DNA of 64,000 nucleotides from Caenimonas koreensis DSM 17982 (GTDB lineage Bacteria > Pseudomonadota > Gammaproteobacteria > Burkholderiales > Burkholderiaceae_C): NCBI RefSeq assembly GCF_009646335.1, contig NZ_WJBU01000012.1, forward strand, positions 1 to 64,000, given 5' to 3'. The stretch's first letter is position 1. Each line of letters begins with the position of its first letter. A program made the position numbers and the translations under genes. The notes under the pieces were generated by a model. It saw only the letters and a program-made list of their open reading frames with translations, was not told the DNA's origin and searched no databases. Shown here in pieces: positions 7,647-18,508 of the stretch.

Positions 7647-8666
7647 ATGCGCATCTCTGACCTTCGCCAGCAACTGCGCGCCGCCGGCGCGTTGCCCAGA
7701 CACGAAGCACGCGTGCTGCGGCTATGGGCGCAGGCATTGCCGCAGACGAGCGGCAAGCGGCGCATCGAGCACTTCCTGCCGCAGGCCTTGCGTGAAGCGT
7801 TGCCGGGGATCGAATCGCAACTACAGGGCCTTGCGCGCATCGTGTCCACTCACCCGGGGCAAGATGGCTCCGAGCGGCTGCTGGTGGGCCTGGCCGATGG
7901 GCAGACTGTCGAGAGTGTTCTTCTGCCGCGCGACGGCCTTTGCATCTCTTCGCAAGTGGGCTGCGCGGTGGGTTGCGTGTTCTGCATGACGGGCCAGGGT
8001 GGCCTTGTGCGCCAGGTGGGCAGCGCGGAGATGGTTGCGCAGGTGGTGCTGGCGCGCCAGCGCCGGGCCGTGAAGAAGGTGGTGTTCATGGGCATGGGCG
8101 AGCCTGCGCACAACCTGGACAACGTGATCGAGGCGATCGACCTGCTGGGCACGGCGGGCAACATCGGGCACAAGAACATCGTGTTCTCCACCGTGGGCGA
8201 TCCGCGCGTGTTCGAGCGGCTCGCGCAGCAAACCGTCAAGCCGGCGCTCGCGCTGTCGCTGCACACCACGAACAACGAATTGCGTGAGCGCCTGTTGCCC
8301 CGTGCGCCGCGCATGACAGGCGAAGAGATCGTGGAGCGCGGGCAAGCCTATGCGCGCGCAACGGGCTACCCGATCCAGTACCAGTGGACACTGCTCGAAG
8401 GCATCAACGACGGTGACGATGAAATTGAAGGCATCGTCCGGCTGCTCGCAGGCAAGTACGGCGTGCTGAACATGATTCCGTACAACACGGTGGAAGGGCT
8501 TGACTTCAAGCGGCCCAGCTGGGAGCGCGCTGCAGAAATGGCGCGCGTGCTGCACCGGCGCGGTGTGCTCACCAAGTTGCGGCAGTCTGCGGGGCAAGAC
8601 GTCGAGGCCGGCTGCGGGCAGCTGAGGGCGCGCGCTGCTCATCAACAGATTTTCTTTGCCGCCTGA
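7647..8666 (+). CDS. RlmN/Cfr-family radical SAM RNA methyltransferase
   Basis: At 339 residues it carries the radical SAM cluster motif CAVGCVFC (C-x3-C-x2-C, about residues 111-118), the MGMGEPxxN loop that binds SAM, and SLHTTNNELR. A late Cys in AGCGQL corresponds to the resolving Cys of RlmN/Cfr. The other methyl-carrying Cys of this family is expected in the GQDVEAGC neighbourhood. RlmN methylates C2 of A2503 in 23S rRNA and A37 of some tRNAs. This protein is shorter and has a divergent N-terminus compared with housekeeping RlmN, so it looks like a paralogous clade. A canonical rlmN would be expected elsewhere in the genome. Confidence 0.8.
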   Translation: MRISDLRQQLRAAGALPRHEARVLRLWAQALPQTSGKRRIEHFLPQALREALPGIESQLQGLARIVSTHPGQDGSERLLVGLADGQTVESVLLPRDGLCISSQVGCAVGCVFCMTGQGGLVRQVGSAEMVAQVVLARQRRAVKKVVFMGMGEPAHNLDNVIEAIDLLGTAGNIGHKNIVFSTVGDPRVFERLAQQTVKPALALSLHTTNNELRERLLPRAPRMTGEEIVERGQAYARATGYPIQYQWTLLEGINDGDDEIEGIVRLLAGKYGVLNMIPYNTVEGLDFKRPSWERAAEMARVLHRRGVLTKLRQSAGQDVEAGCGQLRARAAHQQIFFAA

Positions 8667-10942
<2,276 letters not shown>

Positions 10943-10943
<1 letters not shown>

Positions 10944-11542
10944 TGCGCTGCGAAGACATTGCATCCAACGCCGAGTTCCGGCGTCTTTGCGCGATCGATG
11001 ATGTGGTGGTGGACCTGCGCTATGCGGGCACCAGCAACTTCGTCGGCCGCGACTTGTACGGCATGCTCGACTGTGCGTGGCTGCATCATCGCGCGGCAAC
11101 TGGCCTGGAGAAAGCGGTGAAGTGGCTCGCGCGCGAAGCACCGGGGCATCGCGTGCTGGTGCTCGATGCACTGCGGCCCCACCGCGTGCAGTTGCAGCTG
11201 TGGGACTTTCTCGAAGGAACGGACCTGCGCCAGTACGTGGCGGACCCTGCGCGCGGCTCGATCCATTCCTTCGGCATGGCGCTGGATGTGACACTGATCG
11301 ATGCGCAGGGCCGCGAGCTGGACATGGGCAGCGGCTTCGATGAGATGACCGAGCTGTCGCATCCGCGGCTGGATGAGCAGCACCTTGCGTCGGGTGCGCT
11401 GACGCCCGCGCAGCATGGCAATCGTGTCTTGTTGCGCAGCGCGATGAACGCCGGCGGCTTCGAGGGCATCGACAACGAGTGGTGGCATTTCGACATGCTG
11501 GACCGTGAGCTTGTGCGGCGCACTTACACACGCGTGGAGTGA
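10943..11542 (+). CDS. D-alanyl-D-alanine dipeptidase (VanX/DdpX, peptidase M15D)
   Basis: This 199-residue protein has the VanX signature: VVVDLRYAG near the N-terminus, an active-site Arg in LDALRPHRVQ, the zinc motif SIHSFGMALDVTL (S-x-H-x6-D) and the catalytic Glu plus third ligand in EWWHFD. Enzymes of this family hydrolyse D-Ala-D-Ala, either in vancomycin resistance (VanX) or in recycling cell-wall dipeptide (DdpX). No VanH/VanA ligase genes or Ddp transporter genes are nearby, so a recycling role is more likely. There is no obvious signal peptide. Its ATG shares one base with the katG stop, an unexpected pairing. Confidence 0.88.
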
Positions 11543-11558
11543 ATCACGACAATAGGGG

Positions 11559-12407
11559 ATGAAAACTCCACCCCGCCTGCAGTCCCTGATGGATGAAGGC
11601 CTGATTGATTCAGTCGTGCGGCAGCTGATGAGCGGCAAGGAAGCCGAGGCGTATGTCGTGCGCTGCGGCGATGAAACGCGTTGCGCCAAGGTCTACAAGG
11701 AAGCGACGCACCGCAGCTTCCGCCAGGCGGTGGATTACACCGAGAACCGCAGGGTCAAAAATTCGCGGCAGGCCCGCGCAATGGCCAAGGGCACGCGTTT
11801 CGGCAGGGCGGCGCAGGAGGCCGCGTGGCAAAGCGCGGAAGTGCAGGCGCTCTACAAGATGGCCGACGCAGGTGTGCGTGTTCCCACCCCCTACAACTTT
11901 CACGATGGCGTGTTGTTGATGGAGCTGGTCGTCGATGCGGATGGCGATGCTGCGCCGCGTATCAATGATGTGGAGTTGACGGCTGACGAAGCGCGCTCGC
12001 ATCACGCCTTCCTGATCAAGGAGGTGGTGCGCATGCTGTGCGCTGGCACGATTCACGGCGATCTTTCCGAGTTCAACGTGCTGCTGGGTGCCGATGGCCC
12101 GGTGATCATCGATCTGCCGCAGGCCGTGGACGCTGCGGGCAACAACCACGCGCAGGCGATGCTGCTGCGCGATGTGAACAACCTGCGCGGCTTCTTCGGG
12201 CAGTTCGCGCCGGAGTTGCTCAAGACGCACTACGGCGCGGAAATGTGGGATTTGTTCCAGCGCGGCTTGCTGTCGACGGAGACTGTGTTGACTGGAAAGT
12301 TTGCGCGCGATGAGCGGGCGGTGGACCTGACGGGTGTGATGCGTGAAGTAGATGACGCGCGGGCGGAGGAGGCTGCGCGTCTGGTTCGGATGAAGACGGG
12401 CGCTTAG
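11559..12407 (+). CDS. RIO1-family atypical serine protein kinase
   Basis: The 282 residues carry the RIO kinase hallmarks: the nucleotide loop region GKEAEAYVV, the Lys in CAKVYKEATHRSFRQ, the catalytic loop HGDLSEFNVLL (Asp and Asn), and a metal-binding Asp in VIIDLPQAVD in place of DFG. RIO1 kinases autophosphorylate on serine; in archaea and eukaryotes they act in small-subunit ribosome maturation, while the role of bacterial homologues is poorly known. The protein is cytosolic. It lies 16 bp after the dipeptidase gene on the same strand. It ends next to the convergent GyrB-like gene. Confidence 0.88.
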   Translation: MKTPPRLQSLMDEGLIDSVVRQLMSGKEAEAYVVRCGDETRCAKVYKEATHRSFRQAVDYTENRRVKNSRQARAMAKGTRFGRAAQEAAWQSAEVQALYKMADAGVRVPTPYNFHDGVLLMELVVDADGDAAPRINDVELTADEARSHHAFLIKEVVRMLCAGTIHGDLSEFNVLLGADGPVIIDLPQAVDAAGNNHAQAMLLRDVNNLRGFFGQFAPELLKTHYGAEMWDLFQRGLLSTETVLTGKFARDERAVDLTGVMREVDDARAEEAARLVRMKTGA

Positions 12408-12433
12408 GCTGCCGTCTGTTCAGGGCGGTGCCG

Positions 12434-12904
12434 CTAATTCACTTCGATCGCTAACGATGGATAGAGCGCGCGCCAGACACTGATTTGGTCGATGACGTCG
12501 GCTGCGTTGATGTCTTGCGAATCGGGTGGGACCGCCACTGTGATGCGCGTGCCTGCTCTTGCGTCGCAGGGCTCGCTGGTTGGGTTGCCGATGGCACTGC
12601 CCCACGCGAACGATTGCTTCCATAGCTTGCCGTCGCGGCGCGACTCGACTTGTAGCAACGGCGTAGAGGCCGCAACGATCGACAGGCCCACGCCATGCAA
12701 TTGCACGGGGCCGTGCGTGTCGCAGATGGTGCCCATCAAGTTCGTGACATAACCATCGCGATGCAAACCCATGCCGCGTCCGTCATCCTGAACGGTGAAC
12801 GAACGTGGCGTGATCCACACGTCGATGCGCTTCACGTGTCCCTCTTGATGTTCGTGGATGGAATAGGCGAGCAGGGCGCGGGCATAGAGGGTGAAGGAAG
12901 ACAT
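12434..12904 (-). CDS. Small GyrB-like GHKL ATPase-domain protein, degenerate
   Basis: A 156-residue protein with the GyrB/MutL-type ATP-binding fold alone. It has VQDDGRGMGLHRDG (G1 box, ADP-contacting Asp), LHGVGLSIVAAST (G2 box), RRDGKLWKQSFAWG and an ARAGTRITV strand. When the start is aligned to GyrB, the motif that normally supplies the catalytic Glu and the Mg-binding Asn reads ALLAYSIHEH, so both appear to be missing. The gyrase transducer and TOPRIM regions are absent. Start chosen at 12904, because conserved texture begins there. It is divergent from ietA with 123 bp between. It may bind ATP without hydrolysing it, or be a conserved orphan of this lineage. Function unknown. Confidence 0.65.
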   Translation of the reverse strand: MSSFTLYARALLAYSIHEHQEGHVKRIDVWITPRSFTVQDDGRGMGLHRDGYVTNLMGTICDTHGPVQLHGVGLSIVAASTPLLQVESRRDGKLWKQSFAWGSAIGNPTSEPCDARAGTRITVAVPPDSQDINAADVIDQISVWRALYPSLAIEVN

Positions 12905-13027
12905 ACGGCAACTATAGAATTTCCAGCCGTGTTCGCTCAGAACCACTAGCTGATGAGGCGCGCGATCTGACCTGCATGAGTCTTTAACTTTGCGGCGACC
13001 GCTGAAGTGAGCGACAATTTGACCAAC

Positions 13028-14026
13028 ATGGCAACCAGCGACCAGCTCAAAGCATTGCTGCGCTCGCACGCAGAGGGGGACGATCGCCAGTTTTTCTCCG
13101 TTGCGATGCAGATGGCGGCGCATGAGGCAAAACAGGGGCATGGCAAGCTGGCGGAGGAGTTGCGTGGCCTGATTGACGCAGCCAAGTCTCGCCGGGCCAT
13201 TGGCAGCGTGGACGGCCCAGTGCCAATTGCACGCCCTAAGGGCGAGTTGGCGGGGCTCCTGAATGTTTCCTATCCCTCCCGACGGCTGGCTGATATGGTC
13301 CTTGCTGAGCCGTTGCTAAGCAGCCTTCAACGCGTGCTCAAGGAGCAGAGGCACCTGTCAAAGCTGCGGTCCCATGGTCTCCATCCCCGCCGCAAACTGT
13401 TGCTTGTCGGTCCCTCGGGCACGGGCAAGACCATGACTGCGTCCGCTCTCGCCGGAGAGCTCGGCATTCCTCTCTTTGTCGTGCGTCTTGACGCGCTGAT
13501 AACCAAGTTCATGGGTGAGACTGCGGCAAAGCTCCGGCAAGTGTTCGACGCCGTCTTGACGACTCGGGGGGTTTACTTCTTCGACGAGTTCGACGCGATC
13601 GGTAGCCAGCGTGGCATGGCAAATGACGTCGGGGAGGTCCGGCGAATCCTGAACAGCTTTCTGCTCATGATCGAGCAGGACGAATCGAACAGCCTGATCG
13701 TCGCCGCGACAAATCATCCAGATATTCTGGACGAGGCGCTTTTTCGGCGCTTCGATGATGTCATCGAGTACCACGTTCCGTCGACCACCGAGGTCCAGGT
13801 ACTGCTGCGCATGAGGCTGTCCGGATACATCAAGTCGAAAAAGGATATTGCTGACTTGGCCAAAGATGCGACCGGACTTAGCCACGCAGAAGTCGCGCGC
13901 GCCATTGATGACGCATTGAAGGAGGCAGTGATGCACGATGAGCGCGCCATCGCTGCCGAAGGCTTACACATCTTGCTACAGCAACGCCAGTCTGTGCGCC
14001 GGCGGACCGCTACCAGCAACGCGTAG
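13028..14026 (+). CDS. ietA: AAA+ ATPase, IetA-like
   Basis: A 332-residue AAA+ protein with Walker A GPSGTGKT (128-135), Walker B VYFFDEFD (183-190), sensor 1 in AATN (about 229) and arginine-finger residues in FRRFDD. The AAA module resembles FtsH/Vps4-type ATPases, preceded by a helical N-terminal domain of about 100 residues. Together with the subtilase immediately downstream it matches the ietAS module, known from Agrobacterium plasmid stability/incompatibility and as an anti-phage system; there the ATPase restrains the protease. The ATG at 13028 is preferred over an upstream in-frame GTG at 13007, since homologous texture begins MATSDQLK. It is cytosolic. Codon choice looks less GC-biased than that of the neighbours, suggesting acquisition. 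Confidence 0.82.
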   Translation: MATSDQLKALLRSHAEGDDRQFFSVAMQMAAHEAKQGHGKLAEELRGLIDAAKSRRAIGSVDGPVPIARPKGELAGLLNVSYPSRRLADMVLAEPLLSSLQRVLKEQRHLSKLRSHGLHPRRKLLLVGPSGTGKTMTASALAGELGIPLFVVRLDALITKFMGETAAKLRQVFDAVLTTRGVYFFDEFDAIGSQRGMANDVGEVRRILNSFLLMIEQDESNSLIVAATNHPDILDEALFRRFDDVIEYHVPSTTEVQVLLRMRLSGYIKSKKDIADLAKDATGLSHAEVARAIDDALKEAVMHDERAIAAEGLHILLQQRQSVRRRTATSNA

Positions 14027-14041
14027 TCGCGACCGTCCTGC

Positions 14042-16543
14042 ATGGCTATCGAGGATCATCAGCGTCCACATCTCTTCCCCCACGACACAAGATCGACGGA
14101 GGGGTACACGGCCAAAAGCGCCGGCGGAGGTGGCAGACCCGATGCACCTGCCCAACCGCGTGGGCAGCATTCGCAAAATCTTCGCACCCAGCTTGCTGAG
14201 ATAGCACTTGTTCAACAAGAACGCGTCGGGGAACAGCTGGCAGTGCAAGTTCAAACGGCGATCGGAATCCAGATCGAATTTGAGAGCCAGCACGCCGTCG
14301 AGTTTGCGGCGGAAAGCCTTGCTCGTGATAACCAAGGTATCGAGCTCATGAATGTGCGTAAGCGCGGTGACCAAGTGCTCGCTACGGTGTTTGTGCCACA
14401 AGGCAAACTGGTCCACTTCGAGAACCTGATCACGGCGTACGCGGAACACCGGACGAACGTGAACGGCGCCCCCCTGGACAACCGGCGTCTAATTGATGCA
14501 ATCAGAGAAGTCAGGGTTGCCACGTTCGAGTCGCTCTGGACGGATAGCGCCGATGCACTGCCTGCCGATGATGCAGAGGTTGTGTGGTGGGAAGTATGGC
14601 TGCCGGGTGGTGAGAGCCGACTGCTTGCCATCGCTGACTTCCGGAAGCTGTGCGAATTTGCGGGTTTGCTGGTGCGCGAGCGAGTGCTTCACTTCCCTGA
14701 ACGATCCGTCGTGCACATGCATGCCAGCAAGCTTCAGTTGCTGCAGTCTGCACTGGTTCTGAACATGATCGCCGAGTTGCGCCGAGCCAAGACAACTGCA
14801 GAGTTCTTCGGCGCGCTACCGCTGGACGAACAGGTTGAGTGGGGCAATGACTTACAAGGGCGTATTGCACCCCAGCACGCAGGCAATTCATATGTAACCC
14901 TGTTGGACACGGGCGTAAATCACGGGCACCCATTGCTTGCGCAAATGATTGACAACGTCGACCGTCACAGTGTGGAGCCTGCATGGGGCCCGGACGACGG
15001 AGACGGCCACGGGACGGAACTAGCAGGCCTGGCATTGCTCGGCGATCTGGCACCGGCTCTGGCCGACAACGGCGTTTTGTCGGTGCCTCACCGACTGGAG
15101 TCCGTGAAGGTACTTCGGTGGGCCGGTGACAACGAGGGAGAGTCGCACGGCGCGATTACCGCAGAAGCGGTCGCACGGGTAGAGGTCACCGCGCCAAACC
15201 GTCGACGCGTTTTTGCCATGGCAGTGTCCTCCACGGACGGGCGCGACCGTGGGCGTCCATCGTCCTGGTCCGCCGAGATTGACAGGCTGGCATGCGACTT
15301 CGAGGGCCAAGGCGAGAAGCCACGATTATTTGTGCTTTGCGCTGGCAATACCCGAGATCCGAATGTCTGGGGGGACTATCCTGCGGCCCTTTCGACAAAC
15401 CTTATCCACGACCCTGGGCAGGCGTGGAATGCGCTGACCGTCGGAGCGTATTCGGAGCTCACAATCATCTCCGAACCCTACGGACATCTGTACAACTCAA
15501 TTGCGGGCGCCGGCGGATTGAGTCCGTTCACGACAACATCCGCGTCCTGGCAAACGAGCTGGCCCTTCAAGCCTGACATCGTCATGGAGGGCGGGAATGC
15601 GGCTATCGATGCGGCCGGCTTCACAAGCCAGATGGATAGCCTGTCGCTGCTCACTACCAGCCATGAGCCGCATCAGCGCCTCTTCTCGTTAAGCTGGGCA
15701 ACAAGCGCAGCAACTGCGCTGGCAGCTGGTATGGCGGCGCGGATTCAAGCCTCGTATCCCGCCTTTTGGCCAGAGACGGTCCGTGCACTGATGGTGCACT
15801 CAGCCCGCTGGACGCAGCCGATGCTGGACGCGTACACGCCAAATGGCGTGCGAAACCAAGTCAACATGCGACAGCTACTGAGGCACTGCGGGTACGGGGT
15901 TCCGACCCTGGGCCGTGCGCTGTACAGCGCGGCCAACTCCCTTACTCTTATCGTACAAGACGAGCTGCAGCCCTATCACAAAGTTGGCTCTGACATTCGC
16001 ACGCGCGACATGCATCTGCATGATCTTCCCTGGCCAATTGAACAGCTGCAGGCGTTGGGAGAGATCCAAGTCACGCTCCGCGTCACGTTGTCGTACTTCA
16101 TCGAGCCGAACCCAGGGGATCGAGGTGGAATCGATAAATACGCCTACCAGTCGCATGCTCTGAGGTTTGCGGTTCGTCGGCCACTTGAAACCGAGATGGC
16201 GTTCCGAGGTCGTATCAACGCCCAGGCCGTGGCCGAAGAACACGGACTTCCAGGCAGCAGTGGTGCCGATGCGGGCTGGGCGATTGGCGAGCGAACTCGT
16301 GCTCGTGGATCAATACTCAGCGACAGCTGGACTGGTGCGGCTGCCCAGCTCGCGAACAGGGGGCAATTGGCCGTTTTCCCGGCGATGGGATGGTGGCGAA
16401 ATCGACCACGCCACGGGCGCTTCGACCGCGGCGCCCGCTACTCACTCTTGGTGTCGATCGAAGCGCCGGAAGTGGAGCAAGACCTATATGCAATTGTCGC
16501 GCAGCAGATCGGTGTTCCGGTTGCCACCGAGATAGCTGTGTGA
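14042..16543 (+). CDS. ietS: Subtilisin-like serine protease, IetS-like
   Basis: An 833-residue cytosolic subtilase without signal peptide. The catalytic Asp289 is in VTLLDTGVNHGH, His323 in DGHGTELAG, the oxyanion Asn436 in LCAGN, and the likely nucleophile Ser555 in SWATSAATALAAG. The last replaces the common G-T-S-M-A-x-P pattern, so the Ser loop is divergent. About 280 residues precede the protease domain and about 240 follow it, both without recognised domains. It starts 16 bp after ietA. In the ietAS module the protease is the toxic effector and the AAA+ partner the control subunit. The trigger and substrate are unknown. Confidence is high for the protease, moderate for the system name. 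Confidence 0.82.
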   Translation: MAIEDHQRPHLFPHDTRSTEGYTAKSAGGGGRPDAPAQPRGQHSQNLRTQLAEIALVQQERVGEQLAVQVQTAIGIQIEFESQHAVEFAAESLARDNQGIELMNVRKRGDQVLATVFVPQGKLVHFENLITAYAEHRTNVNGAPLDNRRLIDAIREVRVATFESLWTDSADALPADDAEVVWWEVWLPGGESRLLAIADFRKLCEFAGLLVRERVLHFPERSVVHMHASKLQLLQSALVLNMIAELRRAKTTAEFFGALPLDEQVEWGNDLQGRIAPQHAGNSYVTLLDTGVNHGHPLLAQMIDNVDRHSVEPAWGPDDGDGHGTELAGLALLGDLAPALADNGVLSVPHRLESVKVLRWAGDNEGESHGAITAEAVARVEVTAPNRRRVFAMAVSSTDGRDRGRPSSWSAEIDRLACDFEGQGEKPRLFVLCAGNTRDPNVWGDYPAALSTNLIHDPGQAWNALTVGAYSELTIISEPYGHLYNSIAGAGGLSPFTTTSASWQTSWPFKPDIVMEGGNAAIDAAGFTSQMDSLSLLTTSHEPHQRLFSLSWATSAATALAAGMAARIQASYPAFWPETVRALMVHSARWTQPMLDAYTPNGVRNQVNMRQLLRHCGYGVPTLGRALYSAANSLTLIVQDELQPYHKVGSDIRTRDMHLHDLPWPIEQLQALGEIQVTLRVTLSYFIEPNPGDRGGIDKYAYQSHALRFAVRRPLETEMAFRGRINAQAVAEEHGLPGSSGADAGWAIGERTRARGSILSDSWTGAAAQLANRGQLAVFPAMGWWRNRPRHGRFDRGARYSLLVSIEAPEVEQDLYAIVAQQIGVPVATEIAV

Positions 16544-16644
16544 CACGCTGCGCAGGCTTCGTTGTCTGAAGAATCGCAGATCATTGTGATGAAGGGCACT
16601 GCAATAGCGGTCGCTTGGCAGGTCAGGCTTTTGTTTTCTCGTCC

Positions 16645-17994
16645 TCACCCCTCCCCCATCTCCACACCCCTCGCTACCTCCACCCGAAACCTCCCCCGCC
16701 CCGTCTTCTCGATCCGTATATCCGGCCCGAACTCCGCGAGCCGTTTTCTCAGCAACACCAATCGCGCTTCCAGGTTGTCGCTCACGTCGGGCAGCTTGAT
16801 CGACGGGTCCAGTCGCAGTTCGCGATTTGAGAATTCGGTACGGCCCGACTTCACGTAGTCGGTCATCAACTTCCAGAAAATCGCGCCGGCTACGCCTTTG
16901 ATCAGATACGCGTCGCCAATGAACACGCTGTCATTGCTGGCGAATCGTCTCAGCTGCAGGGGTGTGCCGCCTGCTGTCGGCTGCACCGCAGGGCCGGCGT
17001 CGGTCAGTTCGGTGGGCTCGGCTGCGGTTTGCAGCAACTCAATGGCCGCGCCCAGGTGCCCGGCGATGGCGACGAGCATGTCTTCGTCTTCATAGCCGAA
17101 CTGCAGGTCTTGTGGGCTCTCCACAAACAGCACGCCGAGCACGCGGTCGCTCGACACGATGGGCACGGCCAGTTGGCTGCGCGGCTGTGCGAGGCCGGGG
17201 TAGGGGATTTCGGTGGCCGCGTCCAGGTCGGGCACGTTCGCTTCCAGGCTGCTGCGGATCGCCTGGCTGTACAGCGATGCATTGGTCATGTGCATGATGC
17301 GCACCGGCGTGCGTTCGCGGGCAGCAACGCCGATCACGCCTTGCCCCACGCCTATCTCGGAGCCGACGCCCGATCTTGAATAGCCCGAGCTCGCCACGGT
17401 GTAGAGGCGCTGGGTGCCGGCATCGAGCATGAGCACCATCGCGTGCGGCACGCTGGCGTTGTCGGTCAGTGTCGCGAGTACGGCGTTCAGCGCTTCGTCG
17501 AGCGACGTGCAGCGCGCGAGCCGCTCGCTGGCGCGGCGCACGGCGGTCAACATGCCCCGCCGCGCAGGCGGCTCGGGCAGTGGGTCGCCTTCTACGGGCT
17601 CGATCTGCTCGACGGCATACACGTCCGAGCCGAGCAGGCGAAACACGTTCTCCATGCCCGAATGCGAGGCAATGCCCGCCAGCTGCGCCTTCATGCCTTC
17701 GAAGAGCGGCCCTTCGGTTTCAGTGCGCAGGTAGCGGATGTGCAGGCGAAAGAATGCTGCCGTCACTGGGTGCAGCAGCAGCAGCGTGGCGCGCGGGTTG
17801 GCCAGGATGTTCTGCCGCGTCTTGTTGAAGAACTGGAACGACAGCGCGACGCTACGCTCATCCACGTAGTACACCTGCGAGATGTAGGCGACGTTGGGTG
17901 TGCCGTCCGCCGCGCAGGTGGACATCACGGCCGGTATCGCGCCTTCAAGGCACGGGCGGATGTCCGCGAGGCCGGGATCGCGCGTCGGGTTCAT
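16645..17994 (-). CDS. PNPOx-fold + GAF + C-terminal winged-helix-like regulator
   Basis: The 449 residues split into three parts. An N-terminal split-barrel flavin-binding domain (about 1-135) has AVMSTCAADGTPNVAYISQV, typical of pyridoxamine 5'-phosphate oxidase-like proteins. A GAF domain (about 160-320) has GVGQGVIGVAARERTPVRI and QLAVPIVSSDRVLGVL. A C-terminal segment with SNRELRLDPSIKLPD and a basic GRGRFRVEV end resembles winged-helix output regions found in GAF sensor proteins. It is cytosolic and probably senses a small molecule or redox state. Its start overlaps the stop of the small PNPOx gene upstream by 4 bp, so the pair are co-expressed. Physiological role unknown. Confidence 0.72.
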   Translation of the reverse strand: MNPTRDPGLADIRPCLEGAIPAVMSTCAADGTPNVAYISQVYYVDERSVALSFQFFNKTRQNILANPRATLLLLHPVTAAFFRLHIRYLRTETEGPLFEGMKAQLAGIASHSGMENVFRLLGSDVYAVEQIEPVEGDPLPEPPARRGMLTAVRRASERLARCTSLDEALNAVLATLTDNASVPHAMVLMLDAGTQRLYTVASSGYSRSGVGSEIGVGQGVIGVAARERTPVRIMHMTNASLYSQAIRSSLEANVPDLDAATEIPYPGLAQPRSQLAVPIVSSDRVLGVLFVESPQDLQFGYEDEDMLVAIAGHLGAAIELLQTAAEPTELTDAGPAVQPTAGGTPLQLRRFASNDSVFIGDAYLIKGVAGAIFWKLMTDYVKSGRTEFSNRELRLDPSIKLPDVSDNLEARLVLLRKRLAEFGPDIRIEKTGRGRFRVEVARGVEMGEG

Positions 17995-18467
17995 CGCAGA
18001 GCCACTCCTGCCTGCGGGCCGGGGGTCTGGTCGAATGCCTGTTCAGGCTCGAAGGTGATGGCCACCACGTCGTCGATGCAGTGCGCGAGCATCGCCCGCG
18101 TGAGCGGCACGGGGATGTGGATTTGAGCCAGCTCGTGTTCCATCGATGCGAGATAGCGCTCGAATAGGGGCTTGTCTTGCTGCGTGGCGTTGCGCAGCGA
18201 TGCGCGCGTGGCCTTCACCTGTACCGTGCGATGGGATGCCGGGTGGCTGAATACGACAGCGATGTGCCCGTTGGCGGCGATGTCCTGCACGAGCTGGCGC
18301 GACTGGCGCCGCGCGACGAATACGGTGATGGACGTGTTGGTCACATCGCTGGCCAGCGCGCGCATGACGCTCGGCTTCATGGCCGCGTCTCGTGAGGCGA
18401 CGATGCACGAGACGCCTCGCTTCATCAGCGCGAGAAGGTCGGCAGGAATCATGGTTGGGTTGGCCAT
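17991..18467 (-). CDS. Pyridoxamine 5'-phosphate oxidase-like flavin-binding protein
   Basis: A 158-residue stand-alone split-barrel protein. The N-terminal GVSCIVASRDAAMKPSVMRA and ITVFVARRQSRQLVQDIAANGHIAV (read as separate strands) match the FMN-binding fold of the PNPOx-like superfamily. Such proteins bind FMN, F420 or haem; which one applies here is not evident. Its final codons overlap the start of the PNPOx-GAF protein (ATGA), so the two probably work together, one as an enzyme or cofactor sink and the other as a sensor. That functional link is inference. The gene is divergent from psd with 41 bp between starts. Confidence 0.72.
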   Translation of the reverse strand: MANPTMIPADLLALMKRGVSCIVASRDAAMKPSVMRALASDVTNTSITVFVARRQSRQLVQDIAANGHIAVVFSHPASHRTVQVKATRASLRNATQQDKPLFERYLASMEHELAQIHIPVPLTRAMLAHCIDDVVAITFEPEQAFDQTPGPQAGVALR

Positions 18468-18508
18468 GGCGGCAGTGATTGTGTCAGAGGCCCTAAACTT
18501 GCGGCTCC

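Noticed and set aside
12434..12904. GyrB-like gene as a certain third part of the ietAS module
   Set aside because: It is on the opposite strand and similar orphan GyrB-like domains seem to occur in Burkholderiales without ietAS. Kept only as a question.
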